Positions 20,274-31,514 are shown, numbered from the stretch's first letter. The stretch: DNA of 64,000 nucleotides from Lepidurus packardi (GCA_023053545.1 JAKZAN010000004.1:2108001-2172000); one strand, 5' to 3'. Notes: generated by a model not told the origin, from the sequence alone. A program made the numbers and translations.

Positions 20274-21120
20274 TCACCGTTCAATTTTTGAGTTTTTTAA
20301 CCTCTGAAGTATATTTTGCTCTAATTTCTGTTTGAATATGGCCGAGATTTCGCGTCTAGTGAGTGCTCTTAATTCTTTTTGGTTGGAGTTTTTGCCTATC
20401 TTCGCCGCCGTATCCGCTGCCTCATTCCCTGCGATCCCAACATGGGATGGCACCCATTGCAAAGTGATGTCAAATTTGTTACTTTGTAAGTTTCGTATTC
20501 TCTTCTGATTTCCTTGCACGATCTCAATATATGCCCTCCTCCCATACACGGCTATAGCACCGAGAGCCGCATTGGAGTCTGACAGGATGAGATATTTACC
20601 TGTGGGTGAACTATCAATGATTTCTAATGTTTCCCTGACGGCATACCATTCCCCTGCCATTACCGACAACCAGCGAGGAAGGGCAAAAGCAACGGATTTG
20701 TTTCCAGATTCTATATGTATCCCTGATCCCGCATGACCATTTTCATCTCTAGATCCATCGGTATAAACTTTGGTGTGGTTAGGGAACTTAGTATTTATGT
20801 ACTCGTACACAAGTTGGTTGCATTCATGTAACTGTTCTTTTTTCATTTTTATTTTGGGAATCTCTTTAATTATATTCCTGGGATCAAAGTCCCATGGTGG
20901 TAAGAGGTTCTCAAAAAAATCTCCTTCTTTTGCTTTCGCAGTTCCAAATGCCTCGTACTATGCCTTCCAAAAAAACGAGTATAGGGAAACTAAAGTTGTC
21001 TAATCCCCTACTCGTGGGATTAATTAAAGACTGCTTAACGAACCGATTTGTAGGTCTCCTGTCTAAAAACCAAACCGAAACGTACAGAAAGCGGAATCCG
21101 TTTTACCCTGCGCTGTAGAA
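20274..21120 (-). pseudogene. LINE ORF2 RNase H fragment (I/R1-like group)
   Basis: A frame of 190 codons carries a complete RNase HI signature: KVYTDGSRDENG (first Asp), MAGEWYAV (Glu), LILSDSNAAL (second Asp) and a WVPSHVGIAGNEAADTAAK ending (final Asp). Upstream, the broken frame continues through LLPPWDFDPRNIIKEI towards 21120. RNase H after reverse transcriptase is typical of I, R1, Jockey-related and similar non-LTR clades and is absent from the L1/Tx1-like LINE at 2-4.7 kb, so this is a different family. The reverse transcriptase itself is missing. Confidence 0.85.
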
Positions 21121-21204
21121 CAGAGAAAATACTCTTAACAGAAATGCTCTTGCCAACCCCTCTACCCCCCAAAAAAATTGAAAGTGGACTGCTGGCTTTT
21201 CCTC

Positions 21205-21750
21205 TTAATATTTTGTAATGCCTCCATTGTTATCACGGCACATCTCCAATCTTCTTGGCATTGATTCTGCTAATGTGATCCAAAAATCAGGGTCTTCCAA
21301 TATTTCATCCCATACACGAAGGACTTGAACACAGAGTTCTTCTTTTCCGCGCAAGGTCGAAGTGCTAATAAAAAAACTGTGATTTTTTTTAATTGATAGA
21401 AATTTTACTTTATCCTTCGCTTCAGCATGGCCCAGGCATGCTCTATCGGGTTGAGATCGGGTGATCGTGGAGGATGTGGTAGAAGCGTAATGCCTTGTTC
21501 AGTAAGATACGTTCTAACTGATCTGGCTGTATGCACAGGTGAATTGTCTTGCTGAAAAACCAAGGCATCGCCGAGTGCTTTGCGCATTTATGGGAAGTTC
21601 TTGAGAAAGAATCTCGACATAATTTTCCGCATTCAGTTTTCTTGTGATTCTCGTAAGAGAACTAAATCCAGTAGTAGCAGAAAACCAATGCGGCAAGTTT
21701 TACTGAAATAAAAACACTTCTGGCCAAGAACTGTTTCGTTCTTCCAAACC
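21205..21750 (-). pseudogene. Tc1/mariner transposase fragment
   Basis: The C-terminal half of a Tc1-type DDE transposase. FQQDNSPVHTA carries the second Asp, and LNPIEHAWAMLKRRIK carries the Glu exactly 34 residues later (DD34E). Further upstream LTRITRKLNAENYVEIL is in another frame, which shows a frameshift near 21590. Downstream the tail LAESMPRRLEMCRDNNGGIT is also in another frame after a short A/T-rich interruption. No terminal inverted repeats are visible. Plain dead DNA transposon. Confidence 0.85.
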
Positions 21751-23010
21751 CTGACCAGAAGTAATAACGCAGAAGTAATAACGCAGGAGATCAAAACCAG
21801 AAGATCTAAACCAGAAGTAATAACGCAGGAGATCCCGTAGATAGCCTATTTGAACAAAAACAATGTTAGTATACAATTTTCAAAAAAGAATTCAAACTTA
21901 CTCCGCCCTCTTCAACACCACACATGCAATACCGTCACTGGCCTGCTGGTCCTCCACCGGCCTCACAACCACGCCCACCAAACCACAGACGACCATGAAG
22001 ACCGAACGGGCCTGCTCGCGGTATTTCCCAATACGGAATAGTAGCCAAACGGAGCTCTATCTCAAGCCATATATTAGACGGCAGATATTAATAAAAAAAG
22101 ATCAAGTTCATTCAAATAAAAAAATGGACCTTGCGTAATGAACATCAAAGACGAATCTGGTAACTGCGGCCCACAAGTATCCTTGGCTTCTTTGATAGTG
22201 GGCAGTCTAGAGTCACAAAGGCTTCCCATGAAGCTAATTTGGGTAGTAACGCAGTGAATCCAGTTAAAAGCCTTTCACTTCGTTTTCGCTGAGAATTCTA
22301 GAACAAAAGAGACAAGCATCAATATTATGACAAAAGTATTAGGAGAAAAACACCCACAAAAGAAAATGTCTGAAAGAAAGGGCTCAAGTTCCAGACGAGT
22401 GCGACGTTGACCAAGGCGACTTATTCGCTCTTCCTTTTCGCTTCGATACATTGGACGAGTTCCACAACCCACCTTCCACCCTCTTTCCGCGGTCTACAAG
22501 GCGAAGAGCCTGGAAAACAAACGTAGAAGGGGTGAAACGAGTTAGTCGGAATTCATACAAACGAGTCAAAGGCTAAATCCTAAAACGGACGTTTTCTATT
22601 GAACCCAAATGGCTTTCTGAACCTTTCCTGTTGGCATAAATTGAAAAGTTCTTCAATTGTTACGTTCTCTTCCGGTCGCTTTCTCAGAAATGGGCAAGAA
22701 ATAAACCCTCACTGGGATTAAAATAACTCAAAAATGACTCAATACGGTAGTTTGACCGAAATAATACACTTCTGGCCAAGAACTGTTTCATTCTTCCAAA
22801 CCCAAAAGCTTCGCGTGGCTAGCATTAGCGAAGCTTTCTCTGCCATAACTACCCCATTTTTTTAAAGTGTGAATTCCCCAACAAAGACGAACGCGGATGA
22901 AAGCAGGAATACACGAAAGAGATAATACATGAAGCAGAAATACATGAAAGAGTAATACACGAAATGGACTTATCTTTTGGAAAAGACTCAAATGGAGACA
23001 TAGTGTGCGA
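21699..23010. repeat. Dispersed repeat A, copy 2, with flanking direct repeat
   Basis: The three blocks shared with copy 1 (10.1-10.9 kb) lie at 21885-22090, 22405-22605 and 22860-23000. In addition a 50-bp string with CACTTCTGGCCAAGAACTG occurs at 21699-21750 and again at 22751-22803 in direct orientation. A run of AAGTAATAACGCAGGAGATC-like words fills 21760-21836. No protein is recognised. The direct repeats could be the ends of an element or the trace of a tandem duplication. Confidence 0.7.
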
Positions 23011-23060
23011 ATACGTTTAAATTTAGCCATTTCACTGTATTTAAATCTTCCACGACTACA

Positions 23061-23095
23061 CGTTCTCTCTCTCTCTCCCTCTCGCTCTCTATCCT
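23061..23095 (+). repeat. CT-rich microsatellite
   Basis: A short run of CTCTCTCTCTC, then CCTCTCGCTCTCTATCCTC. Simple repeat. Confidence 0.9.
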
Positions 23096-23118
23096 CTACA
23101 TGGCCAATCGGTACTTTT

Positions 23119-24378
23119 TATACTCGGTACCGCGATTGTAATTTGCCAAGCGTTTTGTCTACACCAAAGTGTCCCCCGATTGGTCCGTCATGGCATTCCT
23201 GTAGCACTTGTTGACGTAGGGAACGGGGTACCGCTAGAAGTAATCGTCGACCTGGGCTACTATTTCGGCGATATAGGAGGTTATTGTGTAGTTCGAAAAG
23301 GATACACAGGCGTGGGTCGGCGTTTGGATTCTCTAGGCCAGCCATGATACGAGAAAATCGGGGGTCAGCACGCTGCTCAATGGCCAAAGTGGAGTTCGGG
23401 ATTTTTGGAAGAATAGCACAAATCGTCATCTCGTCAGGGGGGTGGGTGGCTACTGCCGGACCAGTGGGGGCCCTAGACAGTGCGTCAGTGACTACGTTGG
23501 CCTGGCCCTTCTTGTGTTTAAAGACAATATCGTGCTCCTGGAGGGCCATCACTCATCGGTTGAACTTGGCGTTGGTCTGTTGCTTGTGGAATAGGTACGT
23601 AACTGCTGTGTTATCCGTGAAGACGGTGAACCGACAACCAAAAACGAAGGGGCGAAACTTTTCCACTGCCCAGAGCACACAGAGACATTCGAGTTCATTG
23701 CTGTGTTAATTTTCTTCGGGGGGCGTTAGTCGACGACTTATGAAGGCCAGCGTAATCTCTTCGTCTCCCTTCCTCTGGATGAGAACGGCCCCTAGTCCCT
23801 GGTAGCTGGCATCCGTGTGAATCTCCGTCTCCCAATCGTCCCGAAAATGTCCCAGGATAGGTGATTGTTTTAAGAGCTTTCTTCAATTTAGTAAACGAAT
23901 GTTGCGAATTAGCATTCCAGAACCATTCTTGATTTTTCTTGAAGAGAATGTAGAGTGGGCGGGCGACTGCGGCGAAGTTGCGAATGAATCGTCGGTAGTA
24001 TCCGAGCATTCCCAGGAATCTACGCAGATCTTTCAGGTTTTTCGGTTTCGGGCATTTCTCGATAGCATCCAGTTTTTGCGGGTCTGGTCCGATTCCGTTC
24101 CGATCGATCCGTTGACCAAGGAAAGAAACGTGGGGGCAGACGAACGAGCACTTAGCCAGGTTTAAGGTGAGTCCCGCTCTTTCAAAGGCTCGGAGGACAG
24201 CCTCTAGTCGCTCTTTATGCTCATTAAACGAGGTTCCGTATACCAGGATGTCATCTAGGTAGACAAGGCAGTGAGACCATTTCAGTCCCGCTAATACACG
24301 GTCCATAAGTCGTTGGAACGTTGCGGGGGCATTGCAGAGACCGAACGGCATCCGGCGGAATTCGTAAAGGCCATCAGG
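23119..24378 (-). mobile_element. Ty3/gypsy pol fossil without LTRs
   Basis: A fragment of an old LTR retrotransposon. Recognisable parts are the reverse transcriptase region with the FRRMPFGLCNAPATF and LVYLDDILVY motifs, part of the RNase H region ending near VVTDALSR, and the zinc-binding start of integrase around GPIGGHFGVDKT. Neither LTRs nor gag are present. The element is broken, with roughly three or more breaks. Its right edge abuts retroposon B. Family: Ty3/gypsy by motif order. Age cannot be estimated without LTRs, but it is older than the retroposon that abuts it if that inserted into it. Confidence 0.85.
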
Positions 24379-24553
24379 GCCCCTCCCCTTCCCCCAAACT
24401 ATAACTAATGTTCTTCTCATTGAATATTCTTGCCAACTGAATCATGTACTTGTAATTGTACAACTGATAATCTAAACAATTATATGAAATCTAGCGAAAA
24501 CTTGTACAGAAACGGCAACGAGCATTAGCTCAGGCCTGAGCTTTCAATAAAAA
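24379..24553 (+). mobile_element. Retroposon B, copy 2
   Basis: It matches the inverted sequence at 16775-16943 over its whole length, starting CCCCTTCCCCCAAACTATAA and ending GAGCTTTCAATAAAAAAAAA. An AATAAA motif runs directly into the A-tail. It starts exactly where the gypsy fossil stops, as expected of a 5'-truncated retroposon inserted there. Confidence 0.75.
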
Positions 24554-24595
24554 AAAACATTGGTCGTAGCAAAAAGTGAATGATGAACGGCAAAA

Positions 24596-24652
24596 AGCGG
24601 AGCACTAGTCAGGCCTAAGCCTAGCACTTTCTCAACCAAACAAGAAACGCCC
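24596..24652 (+). repeat. Repeat C, copy 1
   Basis: GGAGCACTAGTCAGGCCTAA followed by G-GTAGCACTTCTCAACC-like sequence and AACAAGAAA occurs here and again at 32127-32180. The 50-bp match contains the palindrome-like AGGCCT core. It resembles the AGCTCAGGCCTGAGC tail of retroposon B, so the two may be related. Confidence 0.65.
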
Positions 24653-26186
24653 CGTCGTGAAAACATTGAACGTTTAGGGCAACGGTCAATGTGTTGCAGA
24701 CCCATGTTCTTTTTGTTTTGCATAACCTGCAGCTGGTTGTTTTGTTGAGTAACTTGTTTTGTTGAGTAACTTTCGGCAGTTAAACCTATGAAAAATGTAT
24801 TCTACTTGAGAATTTCATCCAGTTTGAATAGCGCGCGTTACTGGAAGGGCCGCAAGGGGTGCTTTGCCCAACTTGCAGCCTTTGCAACTTGCCCAACTTT
24901 GTACAATTGGCAGTCGCGCTCGCAAAGCCGAACAAGTTACATGTTCAGAACGAACTTGTTGTTATGCATAACATACAGAATTGTTCAGATGGAGGACCAG
25001 ATTTAAGCACGAGTTCCCTAGATTACCCTTCTGTAATATAGAGAGAATTCTAACTCGGCTTAAATCGCTGAACTTGGAGCTTTGCTCCGTTTCAAGCCTT
25101 TTTACTGAGCAGTAAAGATGCACACGGCTCCAACGTCAAGCAAGAACTCTTTGTATTCTTCATACAAAATTACATTTATACTAAGCTGAAGTCTTTGTCG
25201 CTCATCGTCGTCATTGGTCAGTTAAAGATTTTAAACGTCTAGAAACATGTGCGAAGTCCGTTTTTTGTCAGTTATAAATCGTCCTACGGGGGGCCCATGC
25301 AAAAGGTACCCCTTTTTTGGCCTGTCAATCGTAGGAGTCAGTTTTCAGCCTAGTTACATGTTAGTTACGCCTTTCTCGAGCTCCGTACATCTGGAGTTTA
25401 GGGAGGAAGGGTAAAGTTGTCAAAGTTGCATGCAAAGGTTGTAAAATTTAACATTTCGTCCGAACAGAATAGTTGTTTTTTAGCTGAATTTGCGTAATTT
25501 ACTCTGTCTGTAGTTACGAACAACATTCGTGTTAATGTATAAGCATTAATTTAGCTTCATTTGTGAATTTTGTGCGAAGTGTCTTCAGTGTTTTGTGTTT
25601 TCAGTGCCAAGTCTCACTGAAACGTTTGGGCGTGTAGGCGTTTTGTAACGTCTGAAACGAACGATTTTGTCAAGTTTGGCTGGACAAGCTCAAACTAGGT
25701 GCCGCTGGGTTATTCTTTTTTACATTTTGCCTGCTCCAGTTGGTAATTATTATTTGAATTTTCTAGGAGAGACATCCTTATTTTTTTCGCCTGTTATGCC
25801 AATGAAGCTGAGTGAAAACATGGCGTGCCACGTGGGAGAGATGGTTAGGCTACGTTAGGTTAGGTTTAAAACTTGAAAAACTACCGTGACAGTAATGTTC
25901 TTCGAACAATTTAAGAAAGTTTTTCTCTCTGAGTTTTCTCCCTGTGACTTCAAACAAATCTGCTAGAAGCAAAATAAACATCGTTAGGTGCGGTTAGGTT
26001 AGGTTAGGCTACGGAAATTATATGAACAATTCATGTCAAAATCATATCAATTCAAAATCCATACATTCTCATCAGTTTGCCACGTTGTAACCAACTTTCC
26101 AAAACTACTTCTTTAAAAATTTAAAATTCTGTAAGAATTATGATTTGCTACTTCGGAGAAGACGAGCTAAAAATCCTATATATATA
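24653..26186. other. Intergenic, TTAGGT patches only
   Basis: No gene recognised. ACGTTAGGTTAGGTTTA at 25850-25866 and GGTTAGGTTAGGTTAGGC at 25992-26010 are short TTAGGT runs, which are common in arthropods and too short to be telomeric. The open frames are below 75 codons and match nothing. Confidence 0.5.
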
Positions 26187-26361
26187 CAGTAATATCTCGC
26201 TATAACGACCACCGGTTATAACGAAAAACTGGCTATTGTTTACAAGTCCGTGTCCCGGGGAAGTCAAAAGTATGTATTCCAATACTGGCTATTACGTACA
26301 ATCGGCTATAACAGACACATTTTCCGTCTCCTTGCGTGTATGTTATAGCGAGATTTTACGG
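26187..26361. mobile_element. Pogo/Tigger-like MITE
   Basis: 175 bp bounded by TA on both sides (26185-26186 and 26362-26363). The left end CAGTAATATCTCGCTATAAC pairs with the inverted right end CCGTAAAATCTCGCTATAAC, so the terminal inverted repeats of about 20 bp differ at a few positions. The interior repeats GGCTATTG, GGTTATAACG and GGCTATAACA. CAGTAAAACCTCGCTATAA-type ends and TA duplication are typical of pogo/Tigger-derived miniature elements. No coding capacity. Confidence 0.85.
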
Positions 26362-26363
26362 TA

Positions 26364-27090
26364 GTAAGGTCACTCTAAATAAGGCACTGAATTATCTCCT
26401 TTTTTTGGCGCCATGCTTGTTTTACTCTGGGCGCAGTATAGTTTTGTTACGACACTGATTATTACAGGTGTGCCCAAGTCTATCTTCAGTTCGCCAACGT
26501 TGGCGAATGTAAAGTAAAAGTTGGCTGAATTTTCATAATTAAATTTGAAGAAGCACTTTTGGAAAAATTTTTCACGCTATCTCAAAGATGTGGACGAAGC
26601 AAATAAAAGAACCACGTGATTTAAATCCAAACGTCAGCCATAATTAATTGAGGTTCCCGTTGTGCTTCGTGGATCTAAACCACGTTGTTTTTTATACCTT
26701 CTTGGAACGCTGGGAAATATTTCTATTTTCAAATGTATTTTATACTATCCCATATTCTCGATTTTTTGCACTCACGGAATCCGTGCGAAATCCCTCCTCG
26801 AATAAAGAGCATGACTGTGTCACTAAATTACTGATTCGCGGTTGGAGTATTTTTTGGGTTGTCATTTTGGCATTAATCGGGTTACCAAAACTTTTTTAAA
26901 CTCGTCAATTAATCTCCAGTTTTGTGAGTTTTATTAATAAAATGTAAGCATCAATGAAAAAAGTAATGTAAGCTTGAAGTACATTACATAGAATACTGTA
27001 GAGGCCTTTGGCCTTATTAGTTAAGCAATAAATAATAATAATAAAAATAACTGCATAGTCAATTTTTTCGAGATATGGAAAGACCGTTCG
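26364..27090. other. Intergenic with an 18-bp palindrome
   Basis: Contains the perfect palindrome TTCGCCAACGTTGGCGAA at 26490-26507, just after CAGGTGTGCCCAAG, which resembles the end of some hAT elements. An 83-codon frame at 26648-26899 and an AATAATAATAATAAAAATA run at 27028 are otherwise all that is seen. Confidence 0.45.
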
Positions 27091-27913
27091 TTGAAGAACA
27101 GGCCACTATGCAGTGGCTTCGCAGTTCCAGCGTTAAAGAGAGACGGAAAGCCTAATCATCCAAAAAGGGTAATAAAAAGTAGCTTCGAAGGCAGAAAGAT
27201 GATGAAAATGAGGAATTTAGCATGTATTCGTGTTCATACGGAGGTTTTTCTGCACCTCGAAGATGGGGTTGTAAAGGGGATTTTTGCGCTATCATTAGAT
27301 ACCTGCCTACAAATTCCTTTTAACTTTCGGCGGCAAAAAATCAGCCGAAATGCAATTGCTGGGGGAACTGCAACCCCTTTCCTCGAAGAAGCCTTATTCA
27401 ATTTTCCTATGGCCAGTTTCCCCTCCCAAAGAGACTGAAATCGTTGTACAAACCACGTATTTTGAAAAAAATCAATACCTTTTCTGCAGTGCTGTCAGGT
27501 CAGTTAGCAATATCAGTGTCTTTTTTTACTGTTCCTAAGTTTAAAGAAGATTCCCTGGCCACAGAAACCCCTACTTCATATATCCTGTCGGTACGTTAAC
27601 CTTTTGGTTTCAAAGTAAGAATTCATAATTTTTATTGCAATTCACCGAGGAGTGTATAAAGGAAGGATTTATGGAACTTAAAGCAAGAAAATCAGGAAAA
27701 CATATGTATTTAAAGTTTCTTTTAAATAGTCAACCCGTACGTATAGGACCGGTGCACATTGTTTTTGCACCCAATGTTCCAAACGCAGTAGGCCTATACA
27801 TTTTTGAGCGAGAAGGTGCAACGATGCTGCTAAGGGAAAACGCCGTTAGCCTAAACAGTAGAATATCCAGCTTATTAATTTTTAGCCTTTATGTAATAAT
27901 CGTTTTGCGTTAG
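27091..27913 (+). pseudogene. Unrecognised gene remnant
   Basis: Overlapping plus-strand frames give peptides that look protein-like and not random: LQPLSSKKPYSIFLWPVSPP, IVVQTTYFEKNQYLF, and after a gap EGFMELKARKSGKHMYLKFL then PVRIGPVHIVFAPNVPNAVG. They lie in different frames and no clear splice pairs join them. I recognise no family. It could be a decayed host gene or an unannotated transposon protein. Confidence 0.3.
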
Positions 27914-28630
27914 CTCGATCTCAGTTTATATTAAAAGACTTGATTTTTCTTTTTTAAGAAAGCTTTCAACCTGTACGATGAATAACGTGTCAATGAGCGA
28001 GGCGCATGCCCCTAAAAAAAAATTATCTTACAGAGTAGTAGTGAAACTTTCCTTGTTACGCACAAAACACAACATAAATAAGTACGGAAAGAGCACTTAA
28101 GGGGTGTATTGGTGTCGTGGTTTTACATCTAATTTCTGTGTTAAGGAAATGCCGCAGTGGGGACGAAGAAACTAAAGGCAGCGCCAGCCTTCGTCTGGTC
28201 TAGTGCTTGAGAGGATTATATCCATTGCAACACGCGTAGAAGCCGGGTAAGTACAGTAAGAACCCCTAAGAATGGCCCACATCAAGCTCCTTCAACCCCA
28301 GAAAGAGTCAGATAAATGTAACGAATCAAGCTTAATCCCAAAAATTTTTATGGTTTTTTTCAAACTGAAAGTATGCCCGCCTTCTTTTGTCTGAACTATT
28401 TTGTTAGTGCGAAATAGCTTCTATGTTCAATATAATGCATATTTTGTATGTGCAAAATAACTATGAAGTTTCATAAAAGATGTCTGCATGCTCCTATCAG
28501 ATCTGGGGTTGGGACAAATTATTGGGCTCCCGTGTCGAATCTATGGTTCTTACTTACATTTTTAAGTATATTATTTTTATCAATCGCATGAAAAGTTCAA
28601 ATCAAGTCTTACTATTTTCAAATTACACGA
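27914..28630. other. Intergenic, possible small exon
   Basis: A short plus-strand stretch near 28200-28250 (SLVLERIISIATRVEAG) ends in a good donor GGGTAAGT. It may belong to the gene remnant that follows. Nothing else is recognised. Confidence 0.3.
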
Positions 28631-28639
28631 CTATAGGGT

Positions 28640-29394
28640 ACGGAACGGAACAGTCTCCAGGGATGAAGCACTCAGGGCGCTCCGACCGGCACGGGTGAAT
28701 TTTGAACGAGCTTTCAGTCCGGAAGATACTGGCTACGAGGAAGTCTTACAAAGCTTAGGTTACTCAAATGAAATTATTCGTGCAATTCCTTACGTTTTAT
28801 ATTACAGACGCTGCAATAGAATTCGTTAGTTCTCTGAATTACAACAACGAACAACGATTACTCCTGCCCCTGTAGTTCGAAATGGGGAGAGAAACAAACC
28901 GCGAATCGACACAAACATGGACTTACTTATGTTTCTTGTTCATGCTGGAATCCGTCTAAGAACAATCGCAGACCGACAGATGCTTGGTTTTCCAGTTTCT
29001 GTACGCACTTTGCGGCGTAGGCTACGAGAGATTGGTGTTCAAGTAAGCAGAAATTTAAGGTGTCAAAACACTGTTGTTTGGGCGAACACCGTTCCAACGA
29101 TTTGTCAGCGGAGCACTTGCTCGCGAAAACTCCGGATATTCGGCAGTTCAGCGGTTTTTGGATCACAACCTCGATGATTTTTCAAGGGAGATTGTGGAAT
29201 TGCAACGACAAGTTAACGGGGAAGCACATCAGGATGGAGAACACCAGCCGCACGTAATGGTTGAAACTCCTGATTGCCACTTGTCGGAGGACCAGGAAGC
29301 AGAAATCAGGAGAATTCAAAACACCGTTGAAATGAACGCTACAACACGATTTCAAGTCATTTTGAGGATTTTGAATGATGCATCTGTCATGTAA
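28640..29394 (+). pseudogene. HTH-bearing transposase or integrase-like remnant
   Basis: Peptides in order: VSRDEALRALRPARVNFERA, SPEDTGYEEVLQSLGYSNEI, then a helix-turn-helix-like block (VHAGIRLRTIADRQMLGF, PVSVRTLRRRLREIGV), then FREIVELQRQV-like and EDQEAEIRRIQNTVEMNA. The pattern 'R-IA...VS..TLRRRLRE.G' is common in N-terminal DNA-binding domains of transposases and integrase-core proteins. Frames change several times. No catalytic domain is visible. The family stays open. Confidence 0.35.
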
Positions 29395-30466
29395 ATCATG
29401 AATGTAGCTGAGGATGTGTATATGTCCGTAAAGACATGAGCGAAAATTTTGCTTTGCTGAAGTATTTTACCAGATTGTATTTCATGATGACTCCCGTATT
29501 GTTTAATGCATTCTAACCTAGATGTTGCAATTCTCACACAGCTGTTCATGCATTGGACTGTGGAATAAAGTAAGATAACAGCAAAAGCTTGCTTCATTTG
29601 AATCAGGCGTTCTCAACTTTACAGTTCGCAGCGCACTTAGCGCATAAAAAATTTCCAAGGCTCCCAAAGCCAGTAAAAAAAAAATAGAAAAGACAAAAAA
29701 ATAGATAGAAAAGTCAAAAACAAATAGAAAAGTTAAAAAGCAAACGAGATTGAAAACGAATATACTAAATAAAAAATACTTGAATTAAAACATTTCGTTT
29801 TAAGGATTTCATTTCGCTTATTAAGGAGGGAAACGAAATGACTAATGACTTACGAGCATTATCTCTGCAAACCAATTTGCTGGAAGAAAATCATTATTGT
29901 TCATGCCGAGTCAGGCATGTCTCATTAGTTTTGTCTTGTTAAAAAAATAATTGGCGATTTTTTGTTGGATTTTTTTGCTAGTGGATAGTTTACGGCAGCA
30001 ACTTGAGGATATAGTCAACGTTTCGGAAGAAATCGTGCCACCCTTATTACCGCACTACAGGGCCAATTAAATGACAAGTTATCAGTCGCTTTTATCAATT
30101 TATTAGTAATTTAGAAGCTCTAAGGCTTCATTACCCGTACATAAAGAAATGGCTTGAGTTAAACCTTTTGCTAAAATACCATTTTTACATGGAGTTGGTA
30201 ATCAGTTTATTTCTTAAAGGGCAATAGCCTCGGGTATAGCGTATTGATATTTGGATGGATTCTTATTGTACACATTATTCTAAAAACGGGAAAATTTGTT
30301 TAAAATTTTTCTGACTAGCCGTTCCTGAGTTATGGGCTTGCGAAGTTTTTTGCATTTTCCCGCCACGGGCGCGTGACGTAGATAGTGGAGGCGCGGCCCA
30401 GGAGCGCTTTGTTATTCACTGGCACTGTATAGACTTCTTCTGTGCTTCCTAAGTTTTAGTGAAAAA
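29395..30466. other. Intergenic and THAP 5' flank
   Basis: An A-rich tract (AAAAATAGAAAAGACAAAAA repeated with changes) covers 29665-29740. CAGGCGTTCTCAACTTTACA at 29606 resembles a hAT element end but has no partner in view. From 30355 GC content rises (GGGCGCGTGACGTAG), a plausible promoter for the THAP gene. Confidence 0.4.
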
Positions 30467-31427
30467 ATGGCAAGTAAGCTGCCATCAGAGTCGATTACTA
30501 AAAGTTCTGGTAACCAGTGTGCTGCTTACGGTTGTAAAAACTATGTTACTGCTGGTGTAGGGATGTATAAATTCCCAAAAGATGCACAAAGAAGACGGCA
30601 ATGGGTTTTGCAAGTACAAAGGACTAGGGCTGATTTTGTGGAAGCCCAAATGAGCAAGTGGGTGTCTCTCTGTGGTGATCATTTCATCGAAGATCAATTC
30701 GACAGTAGTGTTGATCGACAGTTAGCAATGGGACTTAGGGCAAAACGTCGTGGTAGGAGTTTGTTGCCAACCGCTATCCCTACTAAGTTTGATAGGCCGG
30801 CTACTGTGTCTGGGGTGCGAAGTCCACCCAAACCTCGGAAAACCTCAGCTATTGAGAAAAGACAACGCCATAACGTAAATATACTCCAACGTTTGAAGAC
30901 CAAATAGGGTAATGACATATGCACGTTTTAGATTATCCAAGAATTGCTGCTTCAAAGCGAAAGTACAAGTTCTGTCCCAACAGTTGCCACAAGCACTTGT
31001 ACGTCAGACTCGGTGCCTGACTTAGTTTTTTCGGAGTCCACACCCGCAATTGATCTGGAAAACAATGAAGAAGAAGTGACTTTGGCCGAAGCTAACATGA
31101 AAGATTTCTCTTGTCAATTTTCCGGAGTTGAAATGGCAGACTTTTCTTGTCAGTTCTCCGGTATGACGACCCAAGACTTCTCTTGTCAGTTTCCTGAGGA
31201 CGGGCTACTTTTGCCGGTAAATAGGATACCAATGCATATCAAACGTTCTAAATTGGAGAAACTATATGTAGGAAAAGAACCCGCTTCCAAGAAGCAGTAC
31301 CTTTACCTCAGAAAACCTGAATAGTACCCTAACTGAACAGGGCTATCCCTTTGACGACGATGTAGATTTTGAACCGGACGACGAATACGAGGACACGGTA
31401 TCGGACATTTCACCCGTGAAAGAGTAA
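30467..31427 (+). CDS. THAP-domain protein, three exons
   Basis: Exons 30467-30874, 30932-31267 and 31341-31427 join in phase with introns of 57 and 73 bp and encode 276 residues. Residues 10-95 form a THAP zinc finger: CAAYGCKN, MYKFPKD, RRRQWVLQVQR, LCGDHFIEDQF, and the closing LLPTAIPTKF (AVPTIF position). The middle is S/T rich and contains three near-identical DFSCQF motifs (MKDFSCQFSG, MADFSCQFSG, TQDFSCQFPE). The C-terminus is strongly acidic (FEPDDEYEDTVSDISPVKE). No catalytic domain follows. It is probably a DNA-binding host protein or the binding half of a P-like transposon. The splice model removes the apparent early stops at 30905 and 31322. Confidence 0.75.
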
Positions 31428-31439
31428 ATTATATTGATC

Positions 31440-31510
31440 CAAGAATGTATTCTATATAAAGGCGTTCTATATAAATTCTATATATTCTATTCTGCGTTCT
31501 ATATATTCTA
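31440..31510 (+). repeat. TTCTATATA-rich microsatellite
   Basis: TTCTATATAAA, GCGTTCTATATA and TTCTATATATTC words alternate over about 70 bp directly after the THAP gene. Simple repeat, also the likely 3' flank of that gene. Confidence 0.8.
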
Positions 31511-31514
31511 TATA

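Noticed and set aside
21366-21400. Tiny GT-AG intron in the Tc1 fragment
   Set aside because: About 32 bp is too short, and the interruption is AT-rich with frame disturbance, so decay is simpler.
25850-26010. Telomeric TTAGG array
   Set aside because: Only two or three TTAGGT units in a row occur at each place. Such patches are scattered through arthropod DNA.
29606-29640. hAT element end (CAGGCGTTCTCAAC)
   Set aside because: No partner end and no 8-bp duplication could be found within the window.
30905-31324. Two separate THAP fragments broken by stops
   Set aside because: Introns 30875-30931 and 31268-31340 have GT-AG ends and join all three frames in phase.
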